DNA of 64,000 nt from Bacteroidales bacterium (GTDB lineage Bacteria > Bacteroidota > Bacteroidia > Bacteroidales > UBA932). Made by a program: the position numbers and the translations under genes. The notes beneath the pieces are model-generated. The model saw only the letters and a program-made list of their open reading frames with translations. It ran no database searches and was not told where the DNA came from. The DNA lies in NCBI GenBank assembly GCA_017430365.1, contig JAFRNC010000001.1, positions 124,001-188,000 on the forward strand. The letters run 5' to 3'. Positions 1 through 8,586 of this stretch are shown here, piece by piece; positions within the stretch are counted from its first letter, which is position 1; each line of letters begins with the position of its first letter.

Positions 1-1576
1 GGCCGTCAAGGAACAGGCGACGAGCCTGGAGACGAAGCTCAGCCTGGTCGAAGCCGCCGTGACCAACGGCCTGGCCGACGTCAAGACGGCCCAGGAGCTG
101 GTTAAGGAAGCGATCGAAGCCCTGGGCGGCACAATGGAGGAGAAACTTGCCGCCATCGAAACGGCTCTCCAAAGCCAGACGACCGACCTGGGCGCCAAAT
201 TCGCCCTGGTCGAGACGGCGGTGAAGGAAGGCTTTGCCGACCAGAAAGCCCAGGAAGACTTGCTGAAAGAAGCCATCGAGTCGCTGCAGGGTACTGTTGA
301 AGAGAAACTCGCTGCCCTCGAAGAAGCGATGAAGAGCCAGACCTCCAGCCTGGAAACGAAACTGGATGCCATCGAGACGGCGGTGGAGAACGGCGTTGCC
401 GACGCCAAGGAGCAGCGTGCGCTGATTCAAAAGGCGGTCGAATCGCTGGCAGGCACGGAGGCCGAGAAACTTGCGAAGATCGAGCAGGCCATTACGAGCC
501 AGACGACCACGCTGTCGTCGAAGCTGGCCACCATCGAGGCGGCTGTCAAGAACGGTGCGAGCGACGAAGCCACGGCACTGGAAGCCATTAAGACGGCGAT
601 TGAGACGTCGGGCACCACCACGGCGGAGAAACTCACGGCCCTCGAACAGGCAATTGGCGGCCAGACGACCGACTTGACGACGAAGCTTGTGGCGATTCAG
701 CAAGCCGTGACAGGTGGCGTCGCCGACGTCACCGACGCGCTGGCCCTGGTCAAGACGGCGGTGGAAGCCATCCCTGGCTCCCTGACATCGCTCGACACGG
801 ACCTGAGCGCCAAGATCGCCGAAGTGTTGACGGCCATCGGCGCCGTCAACACCACGCTCACCACCGGCGCTGTCGCCACGGCACTGTCGAACATCCTCGA
901 TGCCATCACGGGCCAAACTGACTATAGTGACATCCTCACAACCATCCTGGAAGTCCTCGAAGTCTTGGTCCCCAAGGAAATCAACGGCCACGCCTATGTG
1001 GAGATGGGCGATGGCCTCAAATGGGCCACCTGCAACATCGGCGCGGAGAATCCGTGGGACTACGGCGACTACTACGCTTGGGGCGAGACGGCCACGAAGG
1101 AAAGTTATGCTTGGACCAACTACATCTTTGCCAAAGACCCTTCTGATTATAGTAATGGGGTGAAGAAGTATTCCGAAGAAGACTCGTATAAGACGTTGTT
1201 TCCTGAAGACGATGCTGCGACGAGCCTTTGGAAGGATCCCTGGCGTATGCCGACGGTCGAAGAATGGGCGGTGCTACGCGACGCGACGCTCTACACCTGG
1301 AAGTGGGAAACCAATTACAACGGTTCCGGCAAGAATGGCATGCTTGTGACCCGCAAGGAAGGAACCGGCCCTTGCGCCGGAAACAGCATATTCCTTCCCG
1401 CCGCTGGGCGCTGGTTCCAGTCCCTATGGCTCTATGGGGGTTCCCAGGGGTTTTATTGGTCCTCTTCTCTTGATACAGCTTTGTTCGCCATGGGCGTGGA
1501 GGTATTAGATTCAGGTTTCAGGTGGTTAACCGCCGACCGTTATGCCGGGCTCAATGTCCGTCCCGTCACAGAATAA
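1..1576 (+). CDS. Partial coiled-coil repeat protein with FISUMP-like C-terminal domain
   Basis: The reading frame is open from base 2, so the gene begins before the window; the GTG at 59 is only an internal codon. The visible ~520 residues have two parts. The first ~260 residues are Ala/Glu/Lys/Leu-rich heptad-like sequence in 54-residue repeats (KLAAIETALQSQT type), predicted to form a long coiled coil. From about base 975 a globular part follows with a WATCNIGAENPWDYGDYYAWGE segment region, a WRMPTVEEW motif, FLPAAGRW, YWSSS and a terminal LNVRPV. That order is typical of the Fibrobacter succinogenes major paralogous (FISUMP) family, common in Bacteroidota surface proteins. The role is unknown; I infer a surface or secreted stalk-plus-head protein. 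A strong terminator follows. Family call is fairly sure, function is not. Confidence 0.85.
   Translation, partial: AVKEQATSLETKLSLVEAAVTNGLADVKTAQELVKEAIEALGGTMEEKLAAIETALQSQTTDLGAKFALVETAVKEGFADQKAQEDLLKEAIESLQGTVEEKLAALEEAMKSQTSSLETKLDAIETAVENGVADAKEQRALIQKAVESLAGTEAEKLAKIEQAITSQTTTLSSKLATIEAAVKNGASDEATALEAIKTAIETSGTTTAEKLTALEQAIGGQTTDLTTKLVAIQQAVTGGVADVTDALALVKTAVEAIPGSLTSLDTDLSAKIAEVLTAIGAVNTTLTTGAVATALSNILDAITGQTDYSDILTTILEVLEVLVPKEINGHAYVEMGDGLKWATCNIGAENPWDYGDYYAWGETATKESYAWTNYIFAKDPSDYSNGVKKYSEEDSYKTLFPEDDAATSLWKDPWRMPTVEEWAVLRDATLYTWKWETNYNGSGKNGMLVTRKEGTGPCAGNSIFLPAAGRWFQSLWLYGGSQGFYWSSSLDTALFAMGVEVLDSGFRWLTADRYAGLNVRPVTE
143..790 (+). repeat. Four 162-bp in-frame repeats (54 residues each)
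   Basis: In-phase copies begin at 143, 305, 467 and 629, each opening with codons for KL(A/T)(A/K)(I/L)E. The spacing is exactly 162 bp. The copies have diverged in sequence while keeping length, and part of another copy lies at 1-142, so the array runs further upstream. Length is strictly conserved, which fits a coiled coil whose register must be kept. Confidence 0.9.
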
Positions 1577-1580
1577 TTAA

Positions 1581-1612
1581 AAACCGGGAGTCCTTTTGAC
1601 TCCCGGTTTTCA
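1581..1612 (+). terminator. Rho-independent terminator of the FISUMP-like gene
   Basis: A perfect 12-bp stem (AAACCGGGAGTC / GACTCCCGGTTT) with a 5-nt loop lies 5 nt after the stop codon and is followed by a T-rich tract. Confidence 0.9.
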
Positions 1613-1625
1613 TATCCTTTTCTTT

Positions 1626-1892
1626 CGGGGCAGCGCCCCGTTAAAAAAGTCGCCATCAGGCGACCGCCGGAGGCCGGTGCTTTGCTACAACTGCTTATTA
1701 ACGCAAAACTCCCGGCATTAGCAAAGCACTAAGGCCGGGAGGCGCGGGGTTCGGGGCAGCGCCCCGTTAAATAAGTCGCCATCAGGCGACCGCCGGAGGC
1801 CGGTGCTTTGCTACAGCTGCTCATTAACGCACAACTCCCGGCATTAGCAAAGCACTAAGGCCGGGAGGCGCGGGGTTCGGGGCAGCGCCCCG
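1626..1892. repeat. Tandem 126-bp intergenic palindromic repeats (two copies plus a third start)
   Basis: The 15-mer CGGGGCAGCGCCCCG starts at 1626, 1752 and 1878, a period of exactly 126 bp. The first two units differ at about 4 positions. Each unit holds several hairpins: GGGGC-AGC-GCCCC, GTCGCC-ATCA-GGCGAC, and a long one pairing TGCTTTGCTA with TAGCAAAGCA. The third copy is only the 15-mer and abuts the stop codon of the minus-strand DUF1015 gene at 1893. No ORF fits. The non-coding stretch 1577-1892 therefore consists of a terminator plus these repeats. Confidence 0.9.
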
Positions 1893-3188
1893 TTAAAACT
1901 TATGAATCGCCAGGCCGCTGCGGAGCTTCGGCTCGAACCAGGTGGTCTTGGGCGGCATGATATTGCCGGTATCGGCAATATCGATCAGCTGCTTCATCGA
2001 CACCGGGTAAAGCGCGAAGGCCACTTTCATCTCGCCGCTGTCCACTCTCCGTTTCAGCTCGCCCAGACCGCGGATGCCGCCGACGAAGTCGATGCGGTTG
2101 GAAGTGCGCAGGTCGCCGAGGTTGAGGATCTTGTCGAAAACGAGGTTCGAGAGGATCGTCACGTCGAGCACTCCGATAGGGTCGTTGTCGTTATACGTGC
2201 CGGGTTTCGCAGTGAGCGAATACCACACGCCTTCGAAGTACATCGAGAAGTTGTGCAGGCCGGCGGGCTTGTAGGCCTCGCTGCAGTTGCAGTGGCACGG
2301 GAACTCGCATTCGCACTTGCCGCCGTCCTTCGTGCAGTCGCATTTGCACTCCACGATGAAATCTTTCTGCAGGGCTTCGAAGAACTGCTTGCCCGTCAGG
2401 CCGTTCAGGTCCTTGACCACGCGATTGTAGTCGATGATCTTCAGCTGGTTGTCGGGGAAGCACACGGCCATGAAGTAGTTGTACTCCTCGTTGCCGGTGT
2501 GGTTCGGGTTCTTCGCGCGGCGCTCGGCACCCACGCGGGCGGCCGCTGCGGTGCGGTGATGGCCGTCAGCCACGTAGAAGGCCGGAATCGAAGCGAAGAT
2601 CTCGGTGATACGGTCGATATCCTTCTGGTCGTCGATTACCCAGAGTTTGTGGCCGAAGCCGTCTTCATCGGCGATGAAATCGTATTCGGGCACGCGGGCG
2701 ATGTAGCGGAACATGATGGCGTCGATCTCGGCGTTGTCGGGGTAAGCGAAGAAGACCGGCTCGATGTTCGCGCTCTGGATCTGGACGTGGACCATGCGGT
2801 CGTCTTCCTTCTCCTTGCGGGTAAGCTCGTGCTTCTTGATGGCGCCCGTGGCGTAGTCATCGGTGTTGGCGCAGAGGATGATTCCGTACTGGGTGCGGCC
2901 CTCCATCGTCTGGGCGTACACGTAGTAGTACTCTTTGTCGTCCTGCTTCAACCAGCCGCGCTCCTGCCATTTCTTGAAGTTTTCGACGGCCTTGTCGTAT
3001 GTACGCTGCTCGTGCTCGCCGGCGATCGGGTCGAAATCGATCTCGGGCTTGGTGATGTGGAGCAGGGATTTCTCGCCGGCCTCGGCCTTGGCCTCGACGG
3101 AGTTCATCACGTCGTAGGGGCGGGCGGAGACTTCCTTGGCTATGGCCTTCGGCGGCCTGATGGCTGCGAACGGTTTAACCTTTACCAT
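1893..3188 (-). CDS. DUF1015 family protein with Cys-rich insert
   Basis: The protein has 431 residues and matches DUF1015 along its length. The family hallmark YVADGHHRTAAA is at residues 205-216. The family has no established activity; in Bacteroidota it commonly sits with serC and serA, as here, suggesting a link to serine metabolism. The unusual feature is residues 281-302, which hold eight cysteines in 22 residues (C281, 283, 285, 292, 294, 298, 300, 302) in CxC pairs, like a small metal-binding knuckle. It is last in a three-gene minus-strand operon, 9 nt after serA. Its stop codon touches a palindromic repeat. Family call is sure; the role is unknown. Confidence 0.88.
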   Translation of the reverse strand: MVKVKPFAAIRPPKAIAKEVSARPYDVMNSVEAKAEAGEKSLLHITKPEIDFDPIAGEHEQRTYDKAVENFKKWQERGWLKQDDKEYYYVYAQTMEGRTQYGIILCANTDDYATGAIKKHELTRKEKEDDRMVHVQIQSANIEPVFFAYPDNAEIDAIMFRYIARVPEYDFIADEDGFGHKLWVIDDQKDIDRITEIFASIPAFYVADGHHRTAAAARVGAERRAKNPNHTGNEEYNYFMAVCFPDNQLKIIDYNRVVKDLNGLTGKQFFEALQKDFIVECKCDCTKDGGKCECEFPCHCNCSEAYKPAGLHNFSMYFEGVWYSLTAKPGTYNDNDPIGVLDVTILSNLVFDKILNLGDLRTSNRIDFVGGIRGLGELKRRVDSGEMKVAFALYPVSMKQLIDIADTGNIMPPKTTWFEPKLRSGLAIHKF

Positions 3189-3197
3189 AATCTCTTT

Positions 3198-4118
3198 TTA
3201 TTTGTTGAGTTGGAAGGTACGGTCGCCGGTGGCGAAGAACTTGCAGATCTGGTTGGCGGCGGCCAGGCCGGCGTTGATGTTGGCTTCGGCGGTCTCGGCA
3301 CCCATCTTCTTGGGCGTTCCGAAATAGCGCTTGCCAAACTTCTCGGCGAACTCGGCGGCGCGCTCGGGAGCGACGTCGGCGACGTAGCGGAGGTCTTCAC
3401 GCTCGCTCATCAGGTCGAAGAGTTCAGCCTCGTTGATGACTTCCTTGCGGGCGGTGTTGATCAGGCAGCCACCCTTGGGCATGCGTCCCACGAGGTTGCG
3501 GCCGATGGAACCCTTGGTCTCCGGAGTGGCGGGGATGTGCAGCGACACGAAGTCGGAGTTCTCATAGAGAGCTTCCAGGGACGGGGCGACCTTGGCGCCG
3601 GTAGCTTCGATCTTCTCGTTGGGGAGATAGGGGTCGAAAGCGATGACGTTCATGCCGAATCCCATGGCGAGCTTGCCAACGAGGCGGCCGACGTTGCCGT
3701 AGGCCTGGATGCCGAGGGTCTTGCCCTTCAGCTCACTGCCGGTACCGGGGGTGAACTGGTTGCGGTTCATGAAGATCATCAGGCCGAGTGCGAGTTCGGC
3801 CACGGCATTGGAGTTCTGGCCCGGGGTGTTCATCGCGACCACATTGTGGGCGGTGCAGGCGGCCAGGTCAAGGTTGTCGAAGCCTGCGCCGGCGCGCACG
3901 ACGATCTTCAGGTTTTTGGCGGCCTCCACGACAGCGGCGGTCACCTTGTCGGAGCGGACGATCAGGGCGTCGGCATCGGCGACGGCGGCGATCAGCTCGG
4001 CTTCACCGGGATATTTTTCGAGCAGGGCGAGGGTGTGTCCGTTTTCTTCAGCGATCTTGCGGATGCCGTCTACGGCAGCCTTTGCGAAGGGTTTCTGCGT
4101 TGCGACTAGAATCTTCAT
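3198..4118 (-). CDS. serA: D-3-phosphoglycerate dehydrogenase (short, ACT-less type)
   Basis: This is a 306-residue NAD-dependent D-2-hydroxyacid dehydrogenase that oxidises 3-phosphoglycerate to 3-phosphohydroxypyruvate, the first step of serine synthesis. Residues 93-108 (AMNTPGQNSNAVAELA) and the Rossmann segment 136-144 (GIQAYGNVG) are clear, with INTARKE at 220-226. The usual catalytic His of the TPH.GA motif is replaced by Lys (TPKKMGAETAEA, K270/K271), as known for type III enzymes of the Entamoeba/Bacteroides kind. No ACT or ASB regulatory domain is present, so serine feedback at an ACT site is not expected. It lies 6 nt downstream of serC in the same operon. Confidence 0.95.
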   Translation of the reverse strand: MKILVATQKPFAKAAVDGIRKIAEENGHTLALLEKYPGEAELIAAVADADALIVRSDKVTAAVVEAAKNLKIVVRAGAGFDNLDLAACTAHNVVAMNTPGQNSNAVAELALGLMIFMNRNQFTPGTGSELKGKTLGIQAYGNVGRLVGKLAMGFGMNVIAFDPYLPNEKIEATGAKVAPSLEALYENSDFVSLHIPATPETKGSIGRNLVGRMPKGGCLINTARKEVINEAELFDLMSEREDLRYVADVAPERAAEFAEKFGKRYFGTPKKMGAETAEANINAGLAAANQICKFFATGDRTFQLNK

Positions 4119-4124
4119 GACGGC

Positions 4125-5198
4125 TTATTTGTGAAGTTTCTCGAAATCCTGCATGCAGGCGATGAGGGCCTCGACGGCCTCTTTCGGGCATGCGTTGTAG
4201 ATGGAGGCGCGGAAACCGCCGACGCTGCGGTGGCCCTTGATGCCGACCATGCCGCGTTCCTTGGCGAATGCCATGAACTCGTCCTGGAGGTTCTCATAAC
4301 CCGGAGCCATTACGAAGCAGACGTTCATGATGGAACGGTCTTCCTTGGCGGCGGTGCCGACGAAGAGAGGGTTGCGGTCGATCTCGTCGTAGAGCAGCTG
4401 GGCTTTCTCGACGTTCATCTTGTGCATAACTTCCAGTCCGCCCAGGCCTTTGAGCCACTTGAGGGTCTCGGTCATCACGAAGATCGGGAACACAGGCGGG
4501 GTGTTGAACATGGAACCGCCGTCGATGTGGGTCTGGTAGTTGAGCATCGTCGGGAGGTAGCGGGTCACCTTGCCCAGGATGTCCTTGCGGATGATGGCGA
4601 AGATAACGCCGGCAGGACCTACGTTCTTCTGTGCGCCGCCGTAGATGAGGGCGTACTTGCTGACGTCGACGGGACGGCTCATGATGTCGGAGGACATATC
4701 GGCCACGAGGTTCACGGGGCAGTCCATGTCATATTTGATCTCGGTGCCGTAGATCGTGTTGTTGGTGGTGATGTGGAAGTAGTCGAGGTCGGTCGGGATC
4801 TCGTAGCCCTTCGGGATGTAGCTGTAGGTCTTGTCGGCGGAAGATGCGATGCAGATCGCGTTGCCGATGCCTTTGGCTTCCTTGAGCGCCTTCTTGGCCC
4901 AGACACCCGTCTCCAGGTAGCCGGCCTTGTTCTCGAGGAGGTTCATCGCCACATAGAGGAACTGGAGCGAAGCGCCGCCTCCGAGGAAGATCACTTCATA
5001 GTTGTCGGGGATGTTGAGGAGTTCCTTCCAGAGTGCGCGGCACTCGTTCATGGTCTCCTCCCATTCCTTCGAACGGTGGGACACGGATATGACCGGCATG
5101 CCGGTACCTTTGAAGTCTTGCAATGCTGCGATCGCTGCATCAATTGCCTGCTGGGGCAACACGCAGGGACCTGCGTTGAAATTGTAAGCTTTTTTCAT
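4125..5198 (-). CDS. serC: Phosphoserine aminotransferase
   Basis: The 357-residue product is a class V PLP aminotransferase that converts 3-phosphohydroxypyruvate and glutamate to phosphoserine and 2-oxoglutarate. The start motif [10 protein letters not shown] (residues 6-15), the HRSKE segment (41-45) and the PLP lysine K191 in [11 protein letters not shown] are all present. Length is usual for the family. It is the first gene of the serC-serA-DUF1015 operon; a TAnnTTTG box lies about 50 nt upstream. No phosphoserine phosphatase is in the window. Confidence 0.97.
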   Translation of the reverse strand: MKKAYNFNAGPCVLPQQAIDAAIAALQDFKGTGMPVISVSHRSKEWEETMNECRALWKELLNIPDNYEVIFLGGGASLQFLYVAMNLLENKAGYLETGVWAKKALKEAKGIGNAICIASSADKTYSYIPKGYEIPTDLDYFHITTNNTIYGTEIKYDMDCPVNLVADMSSDIMSRPVDVSKYALIYGGAQKNVGPAGVIFAIIRKDILGKVTRYLPTMLNYQTHIDGGSMFNTPPVFPIFVMTETLKWLKGLGGLEVMHKMNVEKAQLLYDEIDRNPLFVGTAAKEDRSIMNVCFVMAPGYENLQDEFMAFAKERGMVGIKGHRSVGGFRASIYNACPKEAVEALIACMQDFEKLHK

Positions 5199-5247
5199 AA
5201 AATATTACAGTGTTTATAAGGTGATTATTGTTGATTTCCGTAATCCG

Positions 5248-5255
5248 CAAATTTA
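5248..5255 (-). promoter_or_regulatory. Bacteroidetes -7 box of the serC operon
   Basis: On the minus strand this reads TAAATTTG, matching TAnnTTTG. It lies between the yigZ-like stop and the serC start and leaves a leader of about 45 nt. I see no clear -33 TTTG at the right distance. Confidence 0.55.
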
Positions 5256-5261
5256 ATCAAA

Positions 5262-5861
5262 TTATTTGAGATTAATCTGGCAAAAGGACAATTGTTTGCG
5301 AAAGTCTTCGATCTGGCTCAGACGCACCCGGACTTCCATCGTGCAGTCGAGGTCGAAGTCCTGCCGGATGGGGGCGATCCCCATGTCTTTTAGCGTTTTC
5401 ATCACGTCGTTCATCTGCAGGTAGCCGAACTGGATTGTGAAGTGCCGCCCCGCCACTTTTTCGATGACCTCCGCGTGGTCCAGCGCGTCTTGCGTGGCGG
5501 TCTTATAGGCCCGGATGAGACCCGGCACGCCCAGCTTCACGCCGCCGAAATAGCGCACTACTACCACGAGCACATCGCTCAGTTCCCGGCTCAGCAACTG
5601 TCCGTGGATGGGGCGGCCCGCCGTGGACGATGGCTCGCCGTCATCGCTCAGGCGATACGGTTCGCCCGTGAGGCCGAGACGCCAGGCAAAACAGTGATGG
5701 CGGGCGTCGAAATACTCCTTACGGACGGCGGTGATGCGGGCTTTGGCCTCTTCTTCGGTCTCTACCGGCCACGCAAAGGCCAGAAACTTGCTCCCAAGTT
5801 CCTTGTAAATGCCCTCAGAAGGCCCTGCAATCGAAAAATAGGTGTCGGAAATTGAATTCAT
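5262..5861 (-). CDS. YigZ/IMPACT family protein
   Basis: At 199 residues this matches the UPF0029/IMPACT family in length and layout. The family signatures DDGEPSSTAG (73-82) and VRYFGGVKLGVPGLIRAYK region (102-120) are complete, followed by a C-terminal ferredoxin-like DUF1949 part. IMPACT proteins are linked to translation control in eukaryotes; the bacterial role is unsettled. It is single, divergent from the gene at 5899. Confidence 0.93.
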   Translation of the reverse strand: MNSISDTYFSIAGPSEGIYKELGSKFLAFAWPVETEEEAKARITAVRKEYFDARHHCFAWRLGLTGEPYRLSDDGEPSSTAGRPIHGQLLSRELSDVLVVVVRYFGGVKLGVPGLIRAYKTATQDALDHAEVIEKVAGRHFTIQFGYLQMNDVMKTLKDMGIAPIRQDFDLDCTMEVRVRLSQIEDFRKQLSFCQINLK

Positions 5862-5886
5862 CGGGTAAAAGTACGCAAAAAAATGT

Positions 5887-5894
5887 TAAATTTG
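5887..5894 (+). promoter_or_regulatory. -7 box 4 nt before the start codon (possible leaderless mRNA)
   Basis: TAAATTTG matches TAnnTTTG exactly, with only TGTT between it and the ATG at 5899. Bacteroidetes transcripts start a few bases after this box, so the first transcribed base would fall at or near the A of the ATG. Confidence 0.5.
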
Positions 5895-5898
5895 TGTT

Positions 5899-6459
5899 AT
5901 GGTATATCAATTCAGAGCAACTATACCCGAGAGCAAGATTTTCTACAGGGTGTATGAAATCAAGGGTGAAATGACGCTGTTCAAGTTCAACAGCTTCATC
6001 ATAGACGATCTGGGCTTCTCCCCGGACCAGATGGTCCTCTTCGAGGGCTATGACGAAAAAGGTGCACTGGACGGAGAATACGGCCTCTTCGACCTGGGCG
6101 ACGGTGCCATGGATACCGTCACCTTCGACGACGTGGTCGGGAAGGGGGAGACTGAGTTGCACTATCTATTCGACATGCGCAACGGTCGATATATCAAACT
6201 GGTTTTCGAGGGCGAAGTCCCCTTCTCGCCGCTCAGGGTCTACCCGGCGCTGATGGAGGAGAAGGGACAGAATCCCGACCAGTTCAGGGCACGCTTCGAA
6301 GAGGAACCCACCGTGCCCAAGCTTCACCCCTTCAGGCAGGGAAGCGTCCCTGACGACGATATCGATCCCGACGACGATGATCTTGATGACGATGACGATG
6401 ACGACGAAAAGATCTTCGACGAGGATGAACGGTACGATGATGACGGGGATGAGGCGTGA
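5899..6459 (+). CDS. PRiA4 ORF3-like domain protein with acidic tail
   Basis: The 186-residue protein carries the plasmid pRiA4b ORF3-like fold in residues 1-120 (YRVYEIKGEMTLFKFNSFI, then an LFDMRNGRY.. KLVFEGE strand pattern), seen in many small bacterial proteins of unknown function. Residues ~152-186 are almost all Asp/Glu. The ATG at 5899 is kept because the domain's first strand (VYQFRATIP) is needed. It ends 7 nt before miaA, so the two are probably cotranscribed. Domain call is good; no function can be assigned. Confidence 0.85.
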   Translation: MVYQFRATIPESKIFYRVYEIKGEMTLFKFNSFIIDDLGFSPDQMVLFEGYDEKGALDGEYGLFDLGDGAMDTVTFDDVVGKGETELHYLFDMRNGRYIKLVFEGEVPFSPLRVYPALMEEKGQNPDQFRARFEEEPTVPKLHPFRQGSVPDDDIDPDDDDLDDDDDDDEKIFDEDERYDDDGDEA

Positions 6460-6466
6460 CGCCTGA

Positions 6467-7339
6467 ATGTCAAAGCTGCAGATAATACTGGGACCGACTG
6501 CCGTCGGCAAGACGGACTATGCCATAGAGGCGGCCTTGAAGGCCGGCTCTCCGGTCGTATCGTGCGATTCCCGCCAGATGTTCCGCGAGATGCGCATCGG
6601 TACCGCACGGCCCGACGAAGCCCAGCTCGCTGCGGTGCCCCATTATTTCATAGCAGACCGCAGTGTCAGCGACGGCTGTACGGCCGGCCAGTTCGAGGTC
6701 GAAGCGCTGCGGCTTCTGGAACGGCTTTTCAAGGATCACGAAACGGTGGTGATGGCTGGAGGATCGGGCCTTTATATAGATGCCCTGTGCAACGGGCTGG
6801 ACGACTTTCCCGATGCCGATCCCGGACTGCGTGCGGAACTCTCCCGCCGTCTCAGGGAGGAAGGAGTCGCCGCCCTTCGCGCCGAACTCCGCATCCTCGA
6901 CCCCGAAACCTATGCCGTCATTGACCCCGCCAACGGCCAGCGTATCGTCAGGGCGCTCGAGGTGACCATCGCGACCGGCAGGAAGTTTTCCTCCTACAAG
7001 ACACACGCACCCAAGCCGCGCCCCTTCGCAATAGAAAAAATCGGCCTGACGCGCCCGCGTGCGGAATTGTATGCCCGCATCGATGCGAGGGTCGACAGGA
7101 TGATGGAGGAAGGCTTGCTCGAAGAGGTGCGGGGACTACTGCCCTACAGGGACCTGCCGGCGCTCAATACGGTAGGATACAGGGAGTTGTTCGGCTATTT
7201 GGACAAGATGTACGACCTGCTGGAGGCCGTGCGTCTCATCAAGCGCAATACCAGGCATTATGCCAAGAAACAACTGACATGGTGGGCGCGTGATCCCTCG
7301 ATCCGGTGGATAGGGCTGCATGCGGATGCCGGATCCTGA
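6467..7339 (+). CDS. miaA: tRNA dimethylallyltransferase
   Basis: The 290-residue enzyme adds a dimethylallyl group to N6 of A37 in tRNAs that read UNN codons. The P-loop GPTAVGKT is at residues 9-16, the substrate motif SCDSRQMF at 32-39, and the GGSGLYIDALCNG segment follows. The C-terminal NTVGYRELFGYL and KKQLTWWARD motifs are typical. Length is near the usual ~300. The stop overlaps nothing downstream; a 65-nt gap precedes the next gene. Confidence 0.97.
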   Translation: MSKLQIILGPTAVGKTDYAIEAALKAGSPVVSCDSRQMFREMRIGTARPDEAQLAAVPHYFIADRSVSDGCTAGQFEVEALRLLERLFKDHETVVMAGGSGLYIDALCNGLDDFPDADPGLRAELSRRLREEGVAALRAELRILDPETYAVIDPANGQRIVRALEVTIATGRKFSSYKTHAPKPRPFAIEKIGLTRPRAELYARIDARVDRMMEEGLLEEVRGLLPYRDLPALNTVGYRELFGYLDKMYDLLEAVRLIKRNTRHYAKKQLTWWARDPSIRWIGLHADAGS

Positions 7340-7404
7340 TTATTGGCACGATTTTTCCTTTTCACGATGTTAGCTTTCAACAGCTACGAAACACCCATAC
7401 TATC

Positions 7405-8508
7405 ATGAAAAGATTTACAGAAGTGGTACTGATGCTTTGCATCGCATTGATGTGTACTACCTCGTTAGAGGCACAAGGCCAGAATCGCCGTTCGGGCGGT
7501 GGGTCTTCCCATTCGCCACGGACGGAGCACCGCGCCCCGTCGGGGCACAGCGGGCCGGGTACGAAGATGTCGGCACCCCGAAGTAACAGCCGCAGCCCCC
7601 AGGTCAGCCGCAGTCATGGTGCTTCCCAAATCAACCGCAGCGCACAAGTGAGCCGCAGCCGTGCCCCTCAGGTCAGCCGCAGCCAAAGCGCTCCCCGGGT
7701 CAATCGCAGCCAAAGCGCTCCCCAGGTCAATCGCAATCACAGCGGCAGCGTCGCACGGAGCAACAGGCCCGCCGTCCGTTCGAACGGTATGCCGAGCCAG
7801 AGGCCGAACGTCAATCGCGCACCCCGCAACAACGGTCCCCGTCCCGGCTCGGGCCGCGTCGACATCGGCCGCAGTCCGCGTCCTTCCCATCGCGGACCCG
7901 CCTTCTCCCGTCCGTATCTCGAGCCCCGTTACAGGCCCATGCCGTCCTATCACCGTGGCTACCATTATTTCGGCCACAGGATCCATACCCTTCCCATCGG
8001 CTATTCGCTGATCCGGGTCGGCTACAGGGACTACTATTATTACGACGGGATCTATTACAGGCCGTATCTTGGCGGAGGCTACTATATCTGCCGTCCGCCG
8101 CTTGGAACCCGCATCGCCGAGGCCATGTTCGACATGGCGATGACCGCCATCGCGATCAACACCATCCGCAACGAAATCGAGCGCGCACAGGCTGCTGCGG
8201 AGCTCTCCAGATTCTATGCGGCCCGGAACGCCGACTACGTGGTCCGTACGAGCGACGACTACTACAACGTTAACTTGGCCAGCCAGGCCGGGCAGAACTA
8301 CTACTACCAGGACGGCGTGTTCTACACCCTTAGGAATGGCGAATACTGCGTGATCGAGGCCCCGATCGGCGCCCTGATCGACGAGATTCCCGAAGACTAC
8401 GACGAAGTCGAGCTCGGCGGCAAGACTTACTACCAGGTGGAGGATACTCTCTTCAAACCTACCATCATCGACGGCAAGCTCCGCTTCGAAGTGGCCTGCA
8501 ATCTGTAG
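7405..8508 (+). CDS. Secreted Ser/Arg-rich protein with DUF6515-like C-terminus
   Basis: I start at the ATG at 7405 because it gives a clean signal peptide (MKRFTEVVLMLCIALMCTTSLEAQ). The 367-residue product then has a low-complexity Ser/Arg/Pro/Asn region to about residue 150, with short repeats of the NRSQSAPQV kind. It continues with a Tyr/Gly-rich part (PIGYSLIRVGYRDYYYYDG) and two similar YYY-containing strand motifs near the C-terminus, as in DUF6515 proteins of Bacteroidota. It is probably exported, as judged from the signal peptide. Function unknown. A bidirectional terminator follows. Confidence 0.8.
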   Translation: MKRFTEVVLMLCIALMCTTSLEAQGQNRRSGGGSSHSPRTEHRAPSGHSGPGTKMSAPRSNSRSPQVSRSHGASQINRSAQVSRSRAPQVSRSQSAPRVNRSQSAPQVNRNHSGSVARSNRPAVRSNGMPSQRPNVNRAPRNNGPRPGSGRVDIGRSPRPSHRGPAFSRPYLEPRYRPMPSYHRGYHYFGHRIHTLPIGYSLIRVGYRDYYYYDGIYYRPYLGGGYYICRPPLGTRIAEAMFDMAMTAIAINTIRNEIERAQAAAELSRFYAARNADYVVRTSDDYYNVNLASQAGQNYYYQDGVFYTLRNGEYCVIEAPIGALIDEIPEDYDEVELGGKTYYQVEDTLFKPTIIDGKLRFEVACNL

Positions 8509-8535
8509 GGGACTGCCTGCCCGTATGCAAACAAT

Positions 8536-8566
8536 GAGGCCGACCCTTCGGGGCCGGCCTCTTTCT
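8536..8566. terminator. Bidirectional terminator between convergent genes
   Basis: GAGGCCGACCC and GGGGCCGGCCTC form a GC-rich hairpin with a short TTC loop and a T-rich 3' side, located between the stops of the convergent genes at 8508 and 8587. Confidence 0.8.
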
Positions 8567-8586
8567 TCCATTTAATGCATGGGAGA

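Noticed and set aside
1626..1751. Integron attC site
   Set aside because: The long TGCTTTGCTA/TAGCAAAGCA stem looked suggestive, but there are no paired R/L boxes of the attC type, no cassette genes and no integrase.
1626..1892. Possible CRISPR array
   Set aside because: Units are 126 bp, nearly identical throughout and without unique spacers; no cas genes are near. The 113-bp repeats at 33635 were rejected as CRISPR on the same grounds.
1902..4109. 735-codon open frame on the plus strand across the DUF1015 and serA genes
   Set aside because: It is antisense to two well-supported genes, has Val/Gly/Asp-rich composition typical of a GC-rich shadow frame, and matches no family. Similar long shadows at 4131-5219, 9592-11022 (minus), 28012-29682 (minus), 54233-55411 and 62534-63964 were dropped for the same reason.
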